From: Bacteroidota bacterium
GTDB lineage: Bacteria; Bacteroidota; Bacteroidia; Chitinophagales; Chitinophagaceae
Reading direction: 5' to 3'
NCBI GenBank assembly: GCA_023433755.1
Contig: JAEYUA010000038.1
Location: 1 to 15,515 of the forward strand
DNA: 15,515 nucleotides
Under the pieces are notes generated by a model that was not told where the DNA came from, did no database searches, and was given only the letters and a program-made list of their open reading frames with translations. Below are positions 1-6,666 of this stretch, piece by piece. The position numbers and the translations under genes were made by a program. Positions within the stretch are counted from its first letter, which is position 1. Each line of letters begins with the position of its first letter.

Positions 1-753
1 CATGGATGCTGGCAAAGTATTGTAAGGTGATGGCCTGCCCATTGCGGTCGTTCAGTTGTTTCTGTATGGCATAAGCTCTTTCCTGGTAGGCCAATGACTG
101 CGCATAATCTTTCTGGCGGAAAGAGATGGCGCCCAGGTAATTATTGGTGATGGCAATGGATGCCAGGTCGTTTAATTTTTCATATTGCTGCAGGGCAAAC
201 AAAAATTGGAAACAGCTTTTTCATAGTCACCAAGGTCCTTGTAAATAAAACCAATATTATTATAGCTCATGGCAATGCCGGAGACATCATTATTCTCCCT
301 GCGCAATTGCAATGCCTGCTGGTAGAGGCTGAGTGCTTTACCGTAATCTCCCAGCTCTATATAAATATTGCCTTCATTGTTGAGGGCATAGGCCATGTTT
401 TTTTTATCACGCAGCCTGGATGAATAATCATAGTACTGGTTGAATGCGGTGATTGCTTCGGGATACTGCGCCTTGAAATAACGGGCATATCCAATAGAGT
501 TACTTGCTGCTGCTTTCCAGAAATAAAATGGTTTTGTATCAGGGAAGTTCATCACCTGCTGTCCATAATGAATAGCCGAATCCATTATTGAGGAGCGGAA
601 CACTTCCGCCAGGTGAGCCATTAATTTTGCCTTAGCGGAATCTGGTAAATTGGGCCGGAACTGCCGGTGAAGGCTGTCAATCTTTCTCTGCTGGCCAGAG
701 GCTGCCACTCCCAGGCAGAGGATGCAGATTAAAAAGAAGGTTCTCATATACAT
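1..753 (-). pseudogene. Secreted TPR-repeat protein, frameshifted and truncated by the window edge
   Basis: The start is the ATG at 753, overlapping the dapB stop by one base (TAATG); a second in-frame ATG follows at 747. Residues 1-20 form a signal peptide ending near VAASGQQ. From about residue 80 there are consecutive tetratricopeptide repeats, for example NNEGNIYIELGDYGKALSLY and NNIGFIYKDLGDYEKAVSNF. Directly after the latter the frame degenerates and stops at 172. The next frame continues the repeat pattern (LFALQQYEKLNDLASIAITN, then LGAISFRQKDYAQSLAYQER) and stays open to the window edge. Adding one T to the T5 run at 205-201 would join the two halves, so this is a one-base deletion or a sequence error. 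In Bacteroidota, secreted TPR proteins of this kind often continue into a membrane helix plus a histidine kinase or LuxR-type output domain. That part would lie outside the window, so the function is not assigned. Confidence 0.75.
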
Positions 754-1478
754 TATGAAGATGCAATATTCAATACATCTTTCATAGAAAAGATACCTTT
801 TTTATTTGAGATGTATTCCGCCGCCAGTATGGCTCCGAGGGCAAATCCTTTACGGCTGTGCGCCGTGTGTATGATCTCGATTTCATCTACCTCCGAATGG
901 TATTTCACAAAATGGGTTCCGGGTGCCGGGTCCTGGCGGATACTTTCAATAGCTACCTGGTCTTTTTCTCCCTGCACTTCATTAACCCAGTTTTTCAGAA
1001 AAGGGATTTCCGCGATCACCTGTTCAGCCAGCGTTACCGCCGTTCCACTAGGTGCATCCTTTTTTTGTGTGTGATCTATTTCTTTCATGCTTACAGTGTA
1101 AGCCGGTTGTGCCGCCATCAATTTTGCCAGCAGCGTGTTAATCTCAAAAAAAATATTGACGCCTATGCTGAAATTGCTGGCATGTAGAAAACAACCTCCG
1201 AGATCCTGGCAAATTTTGCGGGCTTCAGGAAGCTTTTCATTCCAGCCTGTGGATCCGCTGACAACCGGCATGCCCCATTCAAGGCATTTCCTTACGTTAT
1301 CAAAGGCACTGTCAGGTCCTGTGAATTCAATGGCAACATCGGCGGCCGCAATATTTTCTTTTGTGAATTCACTGGTGTTATCGATATGAATTTTCAGAAC
1401 GATCTCATGCCCCTGTTCCAAAGCAAGGGATTCAATCATCTGTCCCATTTTACCGTAGCCGATCAGCGCGATTTTCAT
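753..1478 (-). CDS. dapB: 4-hydroxy-tetrahydrodipicolinate reductase
   Basis: This cytoplasmic enzyme reduces hydroxy-tetrahydrodipicolinate with NAD(P)H in the lysine/diaminopimelate pathway that feeds peptidoglycan synthesis. The protein has 241 residues, normal for compact Bacteroidota forms. The N-terminal Rossmann motif GYGKMG (7-12) binds the dinucleotide. EFTGPDSAF (51-59), SGSTGW (74-79) and SNFSIGVN (101-108) are conserved family segments. The signature region reads EIDHTQKKDAPSGTA (133-147): Lys139 and the DAPSGTA loop are intact. The invariant first histidine of the family signature (His159 in E. coli) is Asp135 here, followed by His136. GTHFVKYHSEVDEIEIIHTA near 187-206 is the substrate/tetramerisation region. 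The gene lies 45 bp downstream of the DUF5683 gene and overlaps the TPR gene by one base, in a layout common in this phylum. Identity is secure; the His-to-Asp change is odd. Confidence 0.96.
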   Translation of the reverse strand: MKIALIGYGKMGQMIESLALEQGHEIVLKIHIDNTSEFTKENIAAADVAIEFTGPDSAFDNVRKCLEWGMPVVSGSTGWNEKLPEARKICQDLGGCFLHASNFSIGVNIFFEINTLLAKLMAAQPAYTVSMKEIDHTQKKDAPSGTAVTLAEQVIAEIPFLKNWVNEVQGEKDQVAIESIRQDPAPGTHFVKYHSEVDEIEIIHTAHSRKGFALGAILAAEYISNKKGIFSMKDVLNIASS

Positions 1479-1523
1479 ACCTGCGAATGTAAAGAGGATG
1501 AAACAATTTCTATTGAGAGGAGA

Positions 1524-2180
1524 TCATTTGAATGCAAAGACCAGGCTTACCCCGGTAGTGCCGGCCATCTGGCTTGGACCCATTTTCAATTTGAATCCTA
1601 TGTCTGGTGTTACATCAAATCCTTTCAGGTGGGCATCTACTGTGGCATCAAGAATATTTAGTCCCCAAAGCAGCATAAACACCAGCACCGAGTAATCGAT
1701 ATTTCTCCGGAACTCATCGCGGTAGGAGCGAAGGGCATTGGGATCAAGAGGCAGCAGCTCGGGTTTGATGCGGGGATATAAAGATGAATCTGGTGGATTG
1801 TTGCCAGCCATCACCTTGGCTTTGTAAGCAAACCTCAAATCGCGGTATTCGTTAAGGTTGTAAACAAACACACCTGCGGACACACCCAGGGCCGCGTAAA
1901 CAATGGGTACCTTCCAGTATTTTTTATTGTAGATCTGTCCCAGGCCGGGCAGTATCGCCGAACGGATGGCAGCCTTCCGTGGCGAATGAGCACGCATTAC
2001 TGCCTGCACTTCCTCGGCGTTGGGAATGGGCTCGGCCACTTTGGGAAGGGAATCACCAGGAATAAATGGTTTGGTTGTATCTGCCGGGTTATAAGGTTTC
2101 AATGAATCCTGTGCAGTTGCCTGGTGCATTGACAAAAAAAATAGTCCGAGGCAAATGATATGACGTAAGATCCTAGTCAA
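1524..2180 (-). CDS. DUF5683 domain membrane protein
   Basis: A 218-residue protein of unknown function. Residues 1-24 are a signal peptide (…MHQATAQ). A proline-rich stretch follows (25-55), then the conserved core: SPRKAAIRSAILPGLGQIYN (66-85) with the PGLGQIYNKKYWK motif. Hydrophobic segments lie at about 91-108 and 162-182, separated by a charged loop. The C-terminus ends in alternating residues (VSLVFAFK), like a terminal beta-strand. This matches the DUF5683 family, which in Bacteroidota is usually found between parB and dapB. The ATG at 2180 overlaps the end of parB by 8 bp, so translation is probably coupled to parB. The role is unknown; the location only hints at an envelope function coordinated with segregation. 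Confidence 0.88.
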   Translation of the reverse strand: MTRILRHIICLGLFFLSMHQATAQDSLKPYNPADTTKPFIPGDSLPKVAEPIPNAEEVQAVMRAHSPRKAAIRSAILPGLGQIYNKKYWKVPIVYAALGVSAGVFVYNLNEYRDLRFAYKAKVMAGNNPPDSSLYPRIKPELLPLDPNALRSYRDEFRRNIDYSVLVFMLLWGLNILDATVDAHLKGFDVTPDIGFKLKMGPSQMAGTTGVSLVFAFK

Positions 2181-3087
2181 TGTTCACATTCATTTGATCC
2201 AGTAATTTATTCAGCTCTTCTAGTGAATAATAATCAAAAGTGATCTGGCCACTTCCATTTTTGCTATGTCTTAATTTCACGCGTGTGCTGAAATGGGAAG
2301 CGAGTTTGTCCTGCACTTTTTTATATCCTTCGGGGAGGGCGGGGCCTGAGGATTTTTTAGATTCTTTCTGCTTGTACAGGCTTCTTACCAGGTTTTCCGT
2401 TTGCCTTACCGATAATCCTTTTGTTTTGATCTCATCAAAAATATAAAGCTGCTGGTCGATCTTGTCCACATTGATCAGGGCGCGGGCATGGCCCATGCTG
2501 ATCTCACCATTGCGCACCGCCACCTGGATGTCGGGTGGCAGTTTCAGCAGGCGGATGTAATTGGTCACAGTACTGCGGTCCTTGCCCATTCTTTCTGCCA
2601 CCTGCTCCTGTGTATGATCCAGTTCTTCCATCATGCGCTTGTAGCTGAGGGCGATCTCCATGGCATTGAGGTCTTCGCGCTGGAGATTTTCCAGCAGGGC
2701 CAGTTCCAGCAGTTCCTGGTCATTGGCCTGGCGTATGTATGCCGGGATGTCTTTTAGCCCGGCGAGTTTAGCTGCTCTCAGTCTTCTTTCACCCGAGATC
2801 AGCCTGTATTTATTGCCATGAAGTTTGGAAACCGTGATGGGCTGGATGATATCATGCAGTTTAATAGAGCCTGCCAGTTCCTGCAGGGCATTCTCATCAA
2901 AATCACGACGGGGCTGTTTGGGGTTGGTCTCAATATTCTCAACAGGCAGACGCATTACACCGGTAACAGCTTCCACTGCCTGTGGCTTCAATTGCCCGGC
3001 TGTATTTTTCAGGTCCGCGTCAATATTCTGCAACAACGACCGGATGCCTTTTCCGAGAGCGTCTTTGTTTTGTTTTGGATTAGTCAT
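2173..3087 (-). CDS. parB: Chromosome partitioning protein ParB (Spo0J/Noc family)
   Basis: This CTP-dependent DNA clamp loads at parS sites and works with ParA to segregate the replication origin. The protein has 304 residues. The N-terminal LGKGIRSLL (11-19) matches the short basic segment that contacts ParA and stimulates its ATPase. The ParB/Srx-like domain spans about 45-140, with NPKQPRRDF (55-63), the CTP-binding GERRLRAAKLAGL box (99-111) and ENLQREDLNAMEIA (123-136). A helix-turn-helix follows at about 158-182 (TQEQVAERMGKDRSTVTNYI). The C-terminal 50 residues are charged and would form the dimerisation region. In most genomes parB directly follows parA. Here 571 bp separate the parA stop from the parB start, filled by the IVP gene and its heptamer arrays. 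No parS-like 16-mer was found in the window. Confidence 0.97.
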   Translation of the reverse strand: MTNPKQNKDALGKGIRSLLQNIDADLKNTAGQLKPQAVEAVTGVMRLPVENIETNPKQPRRDFDENALQELAGSIKLHDIIQPITVSKLHGNKYRLISGERRLRAAKLAGLKDIPAYIRQANDQELLELALLENLQREDLNAMEIALSYKRMMEELDHTQEQVAERMGKDRSTVTNYIRLLKLPPDIQVAVRNGEISMGHARALINVDKIDQQLYIFDEIKTKGLSVRQTENLVRSLYKQKESKKSSGPALPEGYKKVQDKLASHFSTRVKLRHSKNGSGQITFDYYSLEELNKLLDQMNVNID

Positions 3088-3093
3088 TTTATA

Positions 3094-3142
3094 AGTTCAA
3101 TGTTCAAAGTCGGTAGTCAGTAGTCGGTAGTCGGTAGTCGGT
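3094..3142. repeat. Left heptamer array (AGTCGGT units)
   Basis: Five consecutive 7-bp units read AGTCGGT, AGTCAGT, AGTCGGT, AGTCGGT, AGTCGGT (3108-3142). Two further units in the same 7-bp phase precede them with a different sequence, AGTTCAA (3094-3100) and TGTTCAA (3101-3107). The array starts 6 bp upstream of the parB start codon. It is the inverted counterpart of the array at 3621-3656, on the other side of the IVP gene. There are no spacers, so it is a simple short-unit tandem array. Confidence 0.93.
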
Positions 3143-3171
3143 ACCATGTCCTGACAGTTGGTTAATATAGA

Positions 3172-3534
3172 TCAAAGATATTTATCCGGGTTGTTAATCA
3201 TATGAAAAAGCAGGTTGCCAACTTCGTTATTTAAATTCACCCAGATTTTATGTTGTTCATCTGTAATATATCCGCAGTCCTTTGCAAAATCCAGCCAAAT
3301 ATCTGTTTCAGTGTTTTCTGATAGACAATCCGTCAACTTTGAAAGGAAATGAGATTGGTACTTTCTTCTTCGGTATGCTTCTCCCAGGTTACAACAAACA
3401 GATCTTGACGATCTCCTGATCTGGCTGGTCAGGCTATATTTTTCTTCTGCAGGAAAATTCCTGGAAAAAATAAAAATATCCATTGCCAGTTTATAAGCTT
3501 TCTGATAGGCAAGTAATTTTTTATAATGTCCCAT
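3172..3534 (-). CDS. Four-helix-bundle protein, 23S rRNA intervening-sequence protein (IVP/S23) family
   Basis: A 120-residue protein when started at the ATG at 3534 (MGHYKKLLAYQKAYKLAMDI), where family members normally begin; an in-frame ATG at 3561 would add nine residues. The core LTSQIRRSSRSVCCNLGEAY, then RRRKYQSHFLSKL, and the late DFAKDCGYI match the family pattern (Q-I-R-R-S … N-x-x-E … R … F … GYI). Such proteins fold as four-helix bundles that assemble into pentamers. Homologues are encoded inside 23S rRNA intervening sequences of Leptospira and Coxiella, and the Avd protein of diversity-generating retroelements has a similar fold. The biochemical role is unknown, with nucleic-acid binding suspected. 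The gene lies on the par-operon strand and is bracketed by inverted heptamer arrays. It looks intact, with no stop or frameshift. Confidence 0.9.
   Translation of the reverse strand: MGHYKKLLAYQKAYKLAMDIFIFSRNFPAEEKYSLTSQIRRSSRSVCCNLGEAYRRRKYQSHFLSKLTDCLSENTETDIWLDFAKDCGYITDEQHKIWVNLNNEVGNLLFHMINNPDKYL
3173..3180 (-). promoter_or_regulatory. Possible -7 element (TATCTTTG) upstream of parB
   Basis: Read on the minus strand, the octamer fits TAnnTTTG, the Bacteroidota -7 consensus, and overlaps the IVP stop codon. A start about 7 bases further on would give parB its own leader of roughly 80 nt containing the left heptamer array. No TTG lies at the expected 17-20 bp upstream, so this is a weak call. 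Confidence 0.25.
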
Positions 3535-3620
3535 TCCGTTTTCCTGAAATCTAGACCGCAATAGGAAATAGTTAAGGAGAAAACCCTCAAAATTTACACG
3601 GAAAAAAACCAGAACAAATT

Positions 3621-3656
3621 CCGACTACTGACTACTGACTACTGACTACTGACTAC
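3621..3656. repeat. Right heptamer array (ACTGACT units, inverted copy)
   Basis: Plus-strand units are CCGACT (3621-3626, a partial ACCGACT) followed by four perfect ACTGACT units (3627-3654) and a trailing AC. The reverse complement is AGTCAGT, the same family as the left array but with A instead of G at the fifth base in most units. The array ends 2 bp before the parA stop codon (minus strand TAG at 3661-3659). Confidence 0.93.
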
Positions 3657-3658
3657 CT

Positions 3659-4462
3659 CTACAGCTCCATCGTCCTCTCACTCTCCTTAATCCTTGTCAT
3701 ATCATTTTTCTGCAGGATTTCTTTGGCGAGGTTGAGATAATTGGTGGCGCCTTTGCTGTTGGCATCATACAATATCACTGGTTTGCCTACGCTGGGTGCT
3801 TCACTGAGTTTGGCGTTACGGTGAACGATGGTGCTGAAAACGAGGTCTTCGAAATGCCTGCGCACTTCAGCCACTACCTGGTTGGATAATCTTAGTCTGC
3901 CATCATACATGGTCATCAGGATGCCTTCAATTACCAGGTCTGTATTCAGGCGGCTTTGCACGATCTTGATGGTGTTAAGCAGTTTGCCTAAACCTTCCAG
4001 TGCAAAAAATTCACATTGCACGGGAACAATCACTGAATCAGAAGCGGTAAGCGCATTTACAGTAATCAGTCCAAGAGAAGGAGAGCAGTCAATGATGATA
4101 AAATCATAATCATTGCTGATTGTACCAATCAATTGTTTTAGGACCATTTCCCTGTTGGGATAGTTGATCATTTCAATCTCCGCACCTACAAGATCGATAT
4201 GAGAAGGGATGAGGTCAAGATTGGGAATGTCTGTCTTCAAAACCACATCGCGTGCATTGGCGTTATTGACCATGCAATCGTAAAGGCTCTGTGTGATATT
4301 CTGCAGGTCGAACCCCACACCGGTAGTGCTGTTGGCCTGCGGATCTGCGTCCACCAGCAGGGTTTTAAATTCAAGTACCGCAAAGGAGGCGGCCAGGTTG
4401 ATGGCTGTCGTGGTTTTTCCAACACCGCCTTTTTGATTGGCTACGCCGATAATTCTCGCCAT
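3659..4462 (-). CDS. parA: Chromosome partitioning ATPase ParA (Soj family)
   Basis: This cytoplasmic, nucleoid-binding ATPase forms the gradient along which ParB-parS complexes move. It has 267 residues, the typical chromosomal ParA length, without an N-terminal HTH. The deviant Walker A motif KGGVGKTT is at 11-18 (Lys11 and Lys16). LLVDADPQANST (35-46) is Walker A-prime, and IIIDCSPSLG in the middle is Walker B. VPVQCEFFALEGL and NAKLSEAPSVGKPV are conserved Soj segments. The start ATG lies 15 bp after the stop of the upstream UPF0173 hydrolase, so the two are probably cotranscribed. The stop codon sits 2 bp from the heptamer array. The C-terminus (KESERTMEL) therefore ends right at the array boundary, and its last residues could have been altered by the insertion. 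Confidence 0.97.
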   Translation of the reverse strand: MARIIGVANQKGGVGKTTTAINLAASFAVLEFKTLLVDADPQANSTTGVGFDLQNITQSLYDCMVNNANARDVVLKTDIPNLDLIPSHIDLVGAEIEMINYPNREMVLKQLIGTISNDYDFIIIDCSPSLGLITVNALTASDSVIVPVQCEFFALEGLGKLLNTIKIVQSRLNTDLVIEGILMTMYDGRLRLSNQVVAEVRRHFEDLVFSTIVHRNAKLSEAPSVGKPVILYDANSKGATNYLNLAKEILQKNDMTRIKESERTMEL

Positions 4463-4477
4463 TTATGCAATTAGGTT

Positions 4478-5158
4478 TTATAGGTCAGTGCTCTTCCCGA
4501 TCTCCAGGAGATGGATGTTCAGTCCTGAGGCCGAGAAGGCCTGTTTTACTTTTTCGTGATCAATTTTTATATAACCAAAGGTGTCGTAATGCACCCCTAC
4601 AATCTCGCTGCACTGGATCATTTCCGCGGCCATGATCGCATCCTCATAACCCATGGTAAAGTTGTCGCCAACAGGCAGGACTGCAAAATCAATTTTCCCC
4701 CAGCGCGGCACGAGCTGCATATCCATAGTCAGCGTGGTATCACCACTGTAATAAAAAGTTTTGTCATCTGTAGTAACAATGAAACCCATGGGATTGCCTC
4801 CATAACTTCCATCAGGCATGGAAGAAGAATGAATGGCGCTGGTACACCTTACCGTTCCGAAATCAAATTTCCATTTGCCTCCCGTGTTCATGGGATGGGT
4901 TTTTTCAACGCCCTGGGCCGATACCCAGTTCACCACTTCAAAAGCACCGATAACGGTGGCTCCTGACTGTTTCGCAATCTGCACGCAGTCGGCCGTATGA
5001 TCAGCATGACCGTGAGAAAGAAGGATATAGTCAGGCTTCAGTGAGGCCAGGTCAATGTGTTTGGCCAGCTCATTTGGACTGATAAAGGGATCGAAGAGCA
5101 GTTGCTTACCGCCTGCTTCCACCATAAAACATGATTGCCCGTAATAGGTTAACCGCAT
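4478..5158 (-). CDS. UPF0173 metal-dependent hydrolase (metallo-beta-lactamase fold)
   Basis: A 226-residue cytoplasmic protein with the metallo-beta-lactamase fold. MRLTYYGQSCFMVEAGGKQL opens the fold and is followed by the LLFDPFISPN strand-turn. The zinc motif HGHADH is at 49-54. A second ligand histidine falls in SAIHSSSMPDGSYGG, and the aspartate is in YYSGDTTLTMDM. The terminal metal histidine is in EIVGVHYDTF. Length and motif order match the UPF0173 family, whose substrate is not established. It is the first gene of the par-containing transcript, diverging from the phosphoesterase gene, with the parA start 15 bp downstream. Fold and family are certain; the substrate is not. Confidence 0.93.
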   Translation of the reverse strand: MRLTYYGQSCFMVEAGGKQLLFDPFISPNELAKHIDLASLKPDYILLSHGHADHTADCVQIAKQSGATVIGAFEVVNWVSAQGVEKTHPMNTGGKWKFDFGTVRCTSAIHSSSMPDGSYGGNPMGFIVTTDDKTFYYSGDTTLTMDMQLVPRWGKIDFAVLPVGDNFTMGYEDAIMAAEMIQCSEIVGVHYDTFGYIKIDHEKVKQAFSASGLNIHLLEIGKSTDL

Positions 5159-5182
5159 AATTTATTTTTTTGCCTGGCTGCG

Positions 5183-5190
5183 CAAAAATA
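5183..5190 (-). promoter_or_regulatory. Possible -7 element for the hydrolase-parA-parB transcript
   Basis: Minus-strand TATTTTTG fits TAnnTTTG and lies 25-32 bp upstream of the hydrolase start codon. A TTTG (5208-5205) is 14 bp further upstream, shorter than the usual 17-20 bp spacing for a -33 box. The position in the divergent intergenic region supports a promoter; the spacing weakens it. Confidence 0.35.
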
Positions 5191-5277
5191 CGTGTTAAGG
5201 GTGGCAAAACCGGGGTGTGGAAAGATAATGTAACCTATTGAAATAAGTTTAGTTATTTGCGTTTTCAAAATTTGAAT

Positions 5278-6531
5278 ATGCGGAGTTCTCCAGGGTGGTT
5301 TATTGTAGCCGGATTGATGATATTATTGGATTTTTATGTGTACCAGGTCATCCGGACCCTGAGCCATTCAGCGGGCTCACGTACGAAGTCCATTATTGGT
5401 ATTGTCTACTGGACTATCTCCCTCCTGGCGCTGGTGGTCCTTTTTATTTTACCGCTGCTGAACCTTGACCAGTATTCAAAATCTGCCAGGGCCATGATTT
5501 TCGCTGTGATCATAGGTCTTTTTATTGCCAAGTTTGTGGCGGCGGTTTTTTTCCTGATAGATGACATCCGCCGGGTAATCCAATGGCTGGCGGGTAAACT
5601 GTTCTTCCGCGATACGGAAGGAGCGGAGATGCAGGGTGATAGTGACCGGATCTCGAGGTCGGTATTCCTGAGCTGGATCGGGCTGGGCGTGGGAGGCGGA
5701 TTGTTTGCCACCCTGCTGTACGGTTTCAGTAATAAATATGATTACCGTGTCAAAAAGCTGAGCCTCAGTTTTGCCAAATTGCCTGCTTCCTTCAAAGGTC
5801 TCCGCATCGTTCAGATATCGGATGTTCACAGCGGCAGCCTGCTCGATAAACAGGCTGTGGCCAGGGGTGTGCAAAAAATCCTTGACCTCAAACCCGACCT
5901 TATTATGTTTACAGGTGACCTGGTAAACAATGAGGCCAGTGAGATGAAAGAACTGGTGGATGTATTTGGAAGGCTGAAAGCACCAATGGGCGTCTATTCC
6001 GTGCTGGGCAATCATGATTATGGTGATTACCACCAGTGGCCCGATGCTGAGGCCAAAAGAAATAACCTGGAAGAATTGAAAGCTTTGCAGGGGCAGATGG
6101 GGTGGAGGCTCCTGCTCAATGAAAATGTGATTCTTGAAAAGAATGGTGAACAGATTGCATTGATAGGGATTGAAAACTGGAGCGCTAAAGCCAATTTCCC
6201 GAAATATGGAAAGCTTGGTGAAGCCTATGCGGGTACGGAACAGGTCCCTTTCAAAATCCTGATGAGTCATGATCCCTCACATTGGGACGCGGAGGTCCGT
6301 TCCAAATTCCAGGATATAGACCTGATGCTCGCGGGCCATACCCATGGAATGCAATTTGGTGTGGAGATCCCCTGGTTTAAATGGAGCCCTGTACAGTATG
6401 TTTACCGGCAATGGGCAGGTTTGTATGAAGAAGACCAGCAGAAATTATATGTGAACCGCGGTTTTGGTTTCATTGGTTACCCGGGCAGGGTAGGCATCCT
6501 GCCGGAAATTACCCTGCTGGAACTGGCGTAA
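5278..6531 (+). CDS. Membrane-anchored calcineurin-like metallophosphoesterase
   Basis: A 417-residue protein. The ATG at 5278 is preferred over an in-frame TTG at 5257. Residues 1-160 hold four probable membrane helices (about 8-24, 39-62, 72-93 and 128-148), with basic loops. The catalytic domain follows and carries all metallophosphoesterase blocks: ISDVHSG (D182, H184), FTGDLVNNE (D214), LGNHDYGD (N245, H246), MSHDPSHWD (H331) and AGHTHGMQFG (H354, H356). This is the dinuclear-metal core of YaeI/YkoQ-type enzymes. YaeI-like members act on lipid-linked phosphates such as UDP-2,3-diacylglucosamine or related lipids, so a membrane lipid or envelope phosphate is a reasonable but unproven substrate. 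The active site faces the side after the fourth helix. It is transcribed divergently from the par-operon hydrolase and stands alone on its strand. Confidence 0.93.
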   Translation: MRSSPGWFIVAGLMILLDFYVYQVIRTLSHSAGSRTKSIIGIVYWTISLLALVVLFILPLLNLDQYSKSARAMIFAVIIGLFIAKFVAAVFFLIDDIRRVIQWLAGKLFFRDTEGAEMQGDSDRISRSVFLSWIGLGVGGGLFATLLYGFSNKYDYRVKKLSLSFAKLPASFKGLRIVQISDVHSGSLLDKQAVARGVQKILDLKPDLIMFTGDLVNNEASEMKELVDVFGRLKAPMGVYSVLGNHDYGDYHQWPDAEAKRNNLEELKALQGQMGWRLLLNENVILEKNGEQIALIGIENWSAKANFPKYGKLGEAYAGTEQVPFKILMSHDPSHWDAEVRSKFQDIDLMLAGHTHGMQFGVEIPWFKWSPVQYVYRQWAGLYEEDQQKLYVNRGFGFIGYPGRVGILPEITLLELA

Positions 6532-6560
6532 ACGGTCAAGGGTACCCGAAGTATTACTAT

Positions 6561-6580
6561 CAGGCTGACCTGTTATTTTT
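6561..6580 (+). terminator. Weak candidate terminator after the phosphoesterase gene
   Basis: CAGG-CTGA-CCTG forms a 4-bp stem with a 4-base loop, followed by TTATTTTTT, 30 bp after the stop codon. The stem is very short, so confidence is low. Confidence 0.25.
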
Positions 6581-6666
6581 TAGTTGTTTATTTTTTTATT
6601 AACAGGAAGTGATTACTGATGGCATTAATCTTGGGTTGATTTTATTAACAACAAACTTCCCTTTTT

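Larger units (their letters stand above)
3094..3656 (-). mobile_element. Putative IVP-carrying element bounded by inverted heptamer arrays
   Basis: About 560 bp inserted between parA and parB. It consists of a heptamer array, the IVP gene on the same strand as the par genes, and an inverted heptamer array. The outer edges coincide with the neighbours: 2 bp to the parA stop and 6 bp to the parB start. The two arrays are complementary at roughly six of seven positions per unit, so a transcript through the region could form a long imperfect stem with the IVP frame in the loop. That resembles the intervening sequences of 23S rRNA, which encode this protein family and are cut out by RNase III at such stems. 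No transposase, integrase or clear target-site duplication is visible. Mobility is inference; the architecture is directly visible. Confidence 0.4.

Noticed and set aside
191..215. Programmed ribosomal frameshift in the TPR gene
   Set aside because: No X-XXY-YYZ slippery heptamer in the right phase; the run of five Ts is short, so a mutation or sequence error is simpler.
3094..3656. Heptamer arrays as a CRISPR array
   Set aside because: The units are only 7 bp and contiguous, with no spacers and no cas genes nearby.
5476..6270. 264-codon open frame on the minus strand opposite the phosphoesterase
   Set aside because: The plus-strand protein has all metallophosphoesterase motifs, and the antisense translation has no recognisable domain.
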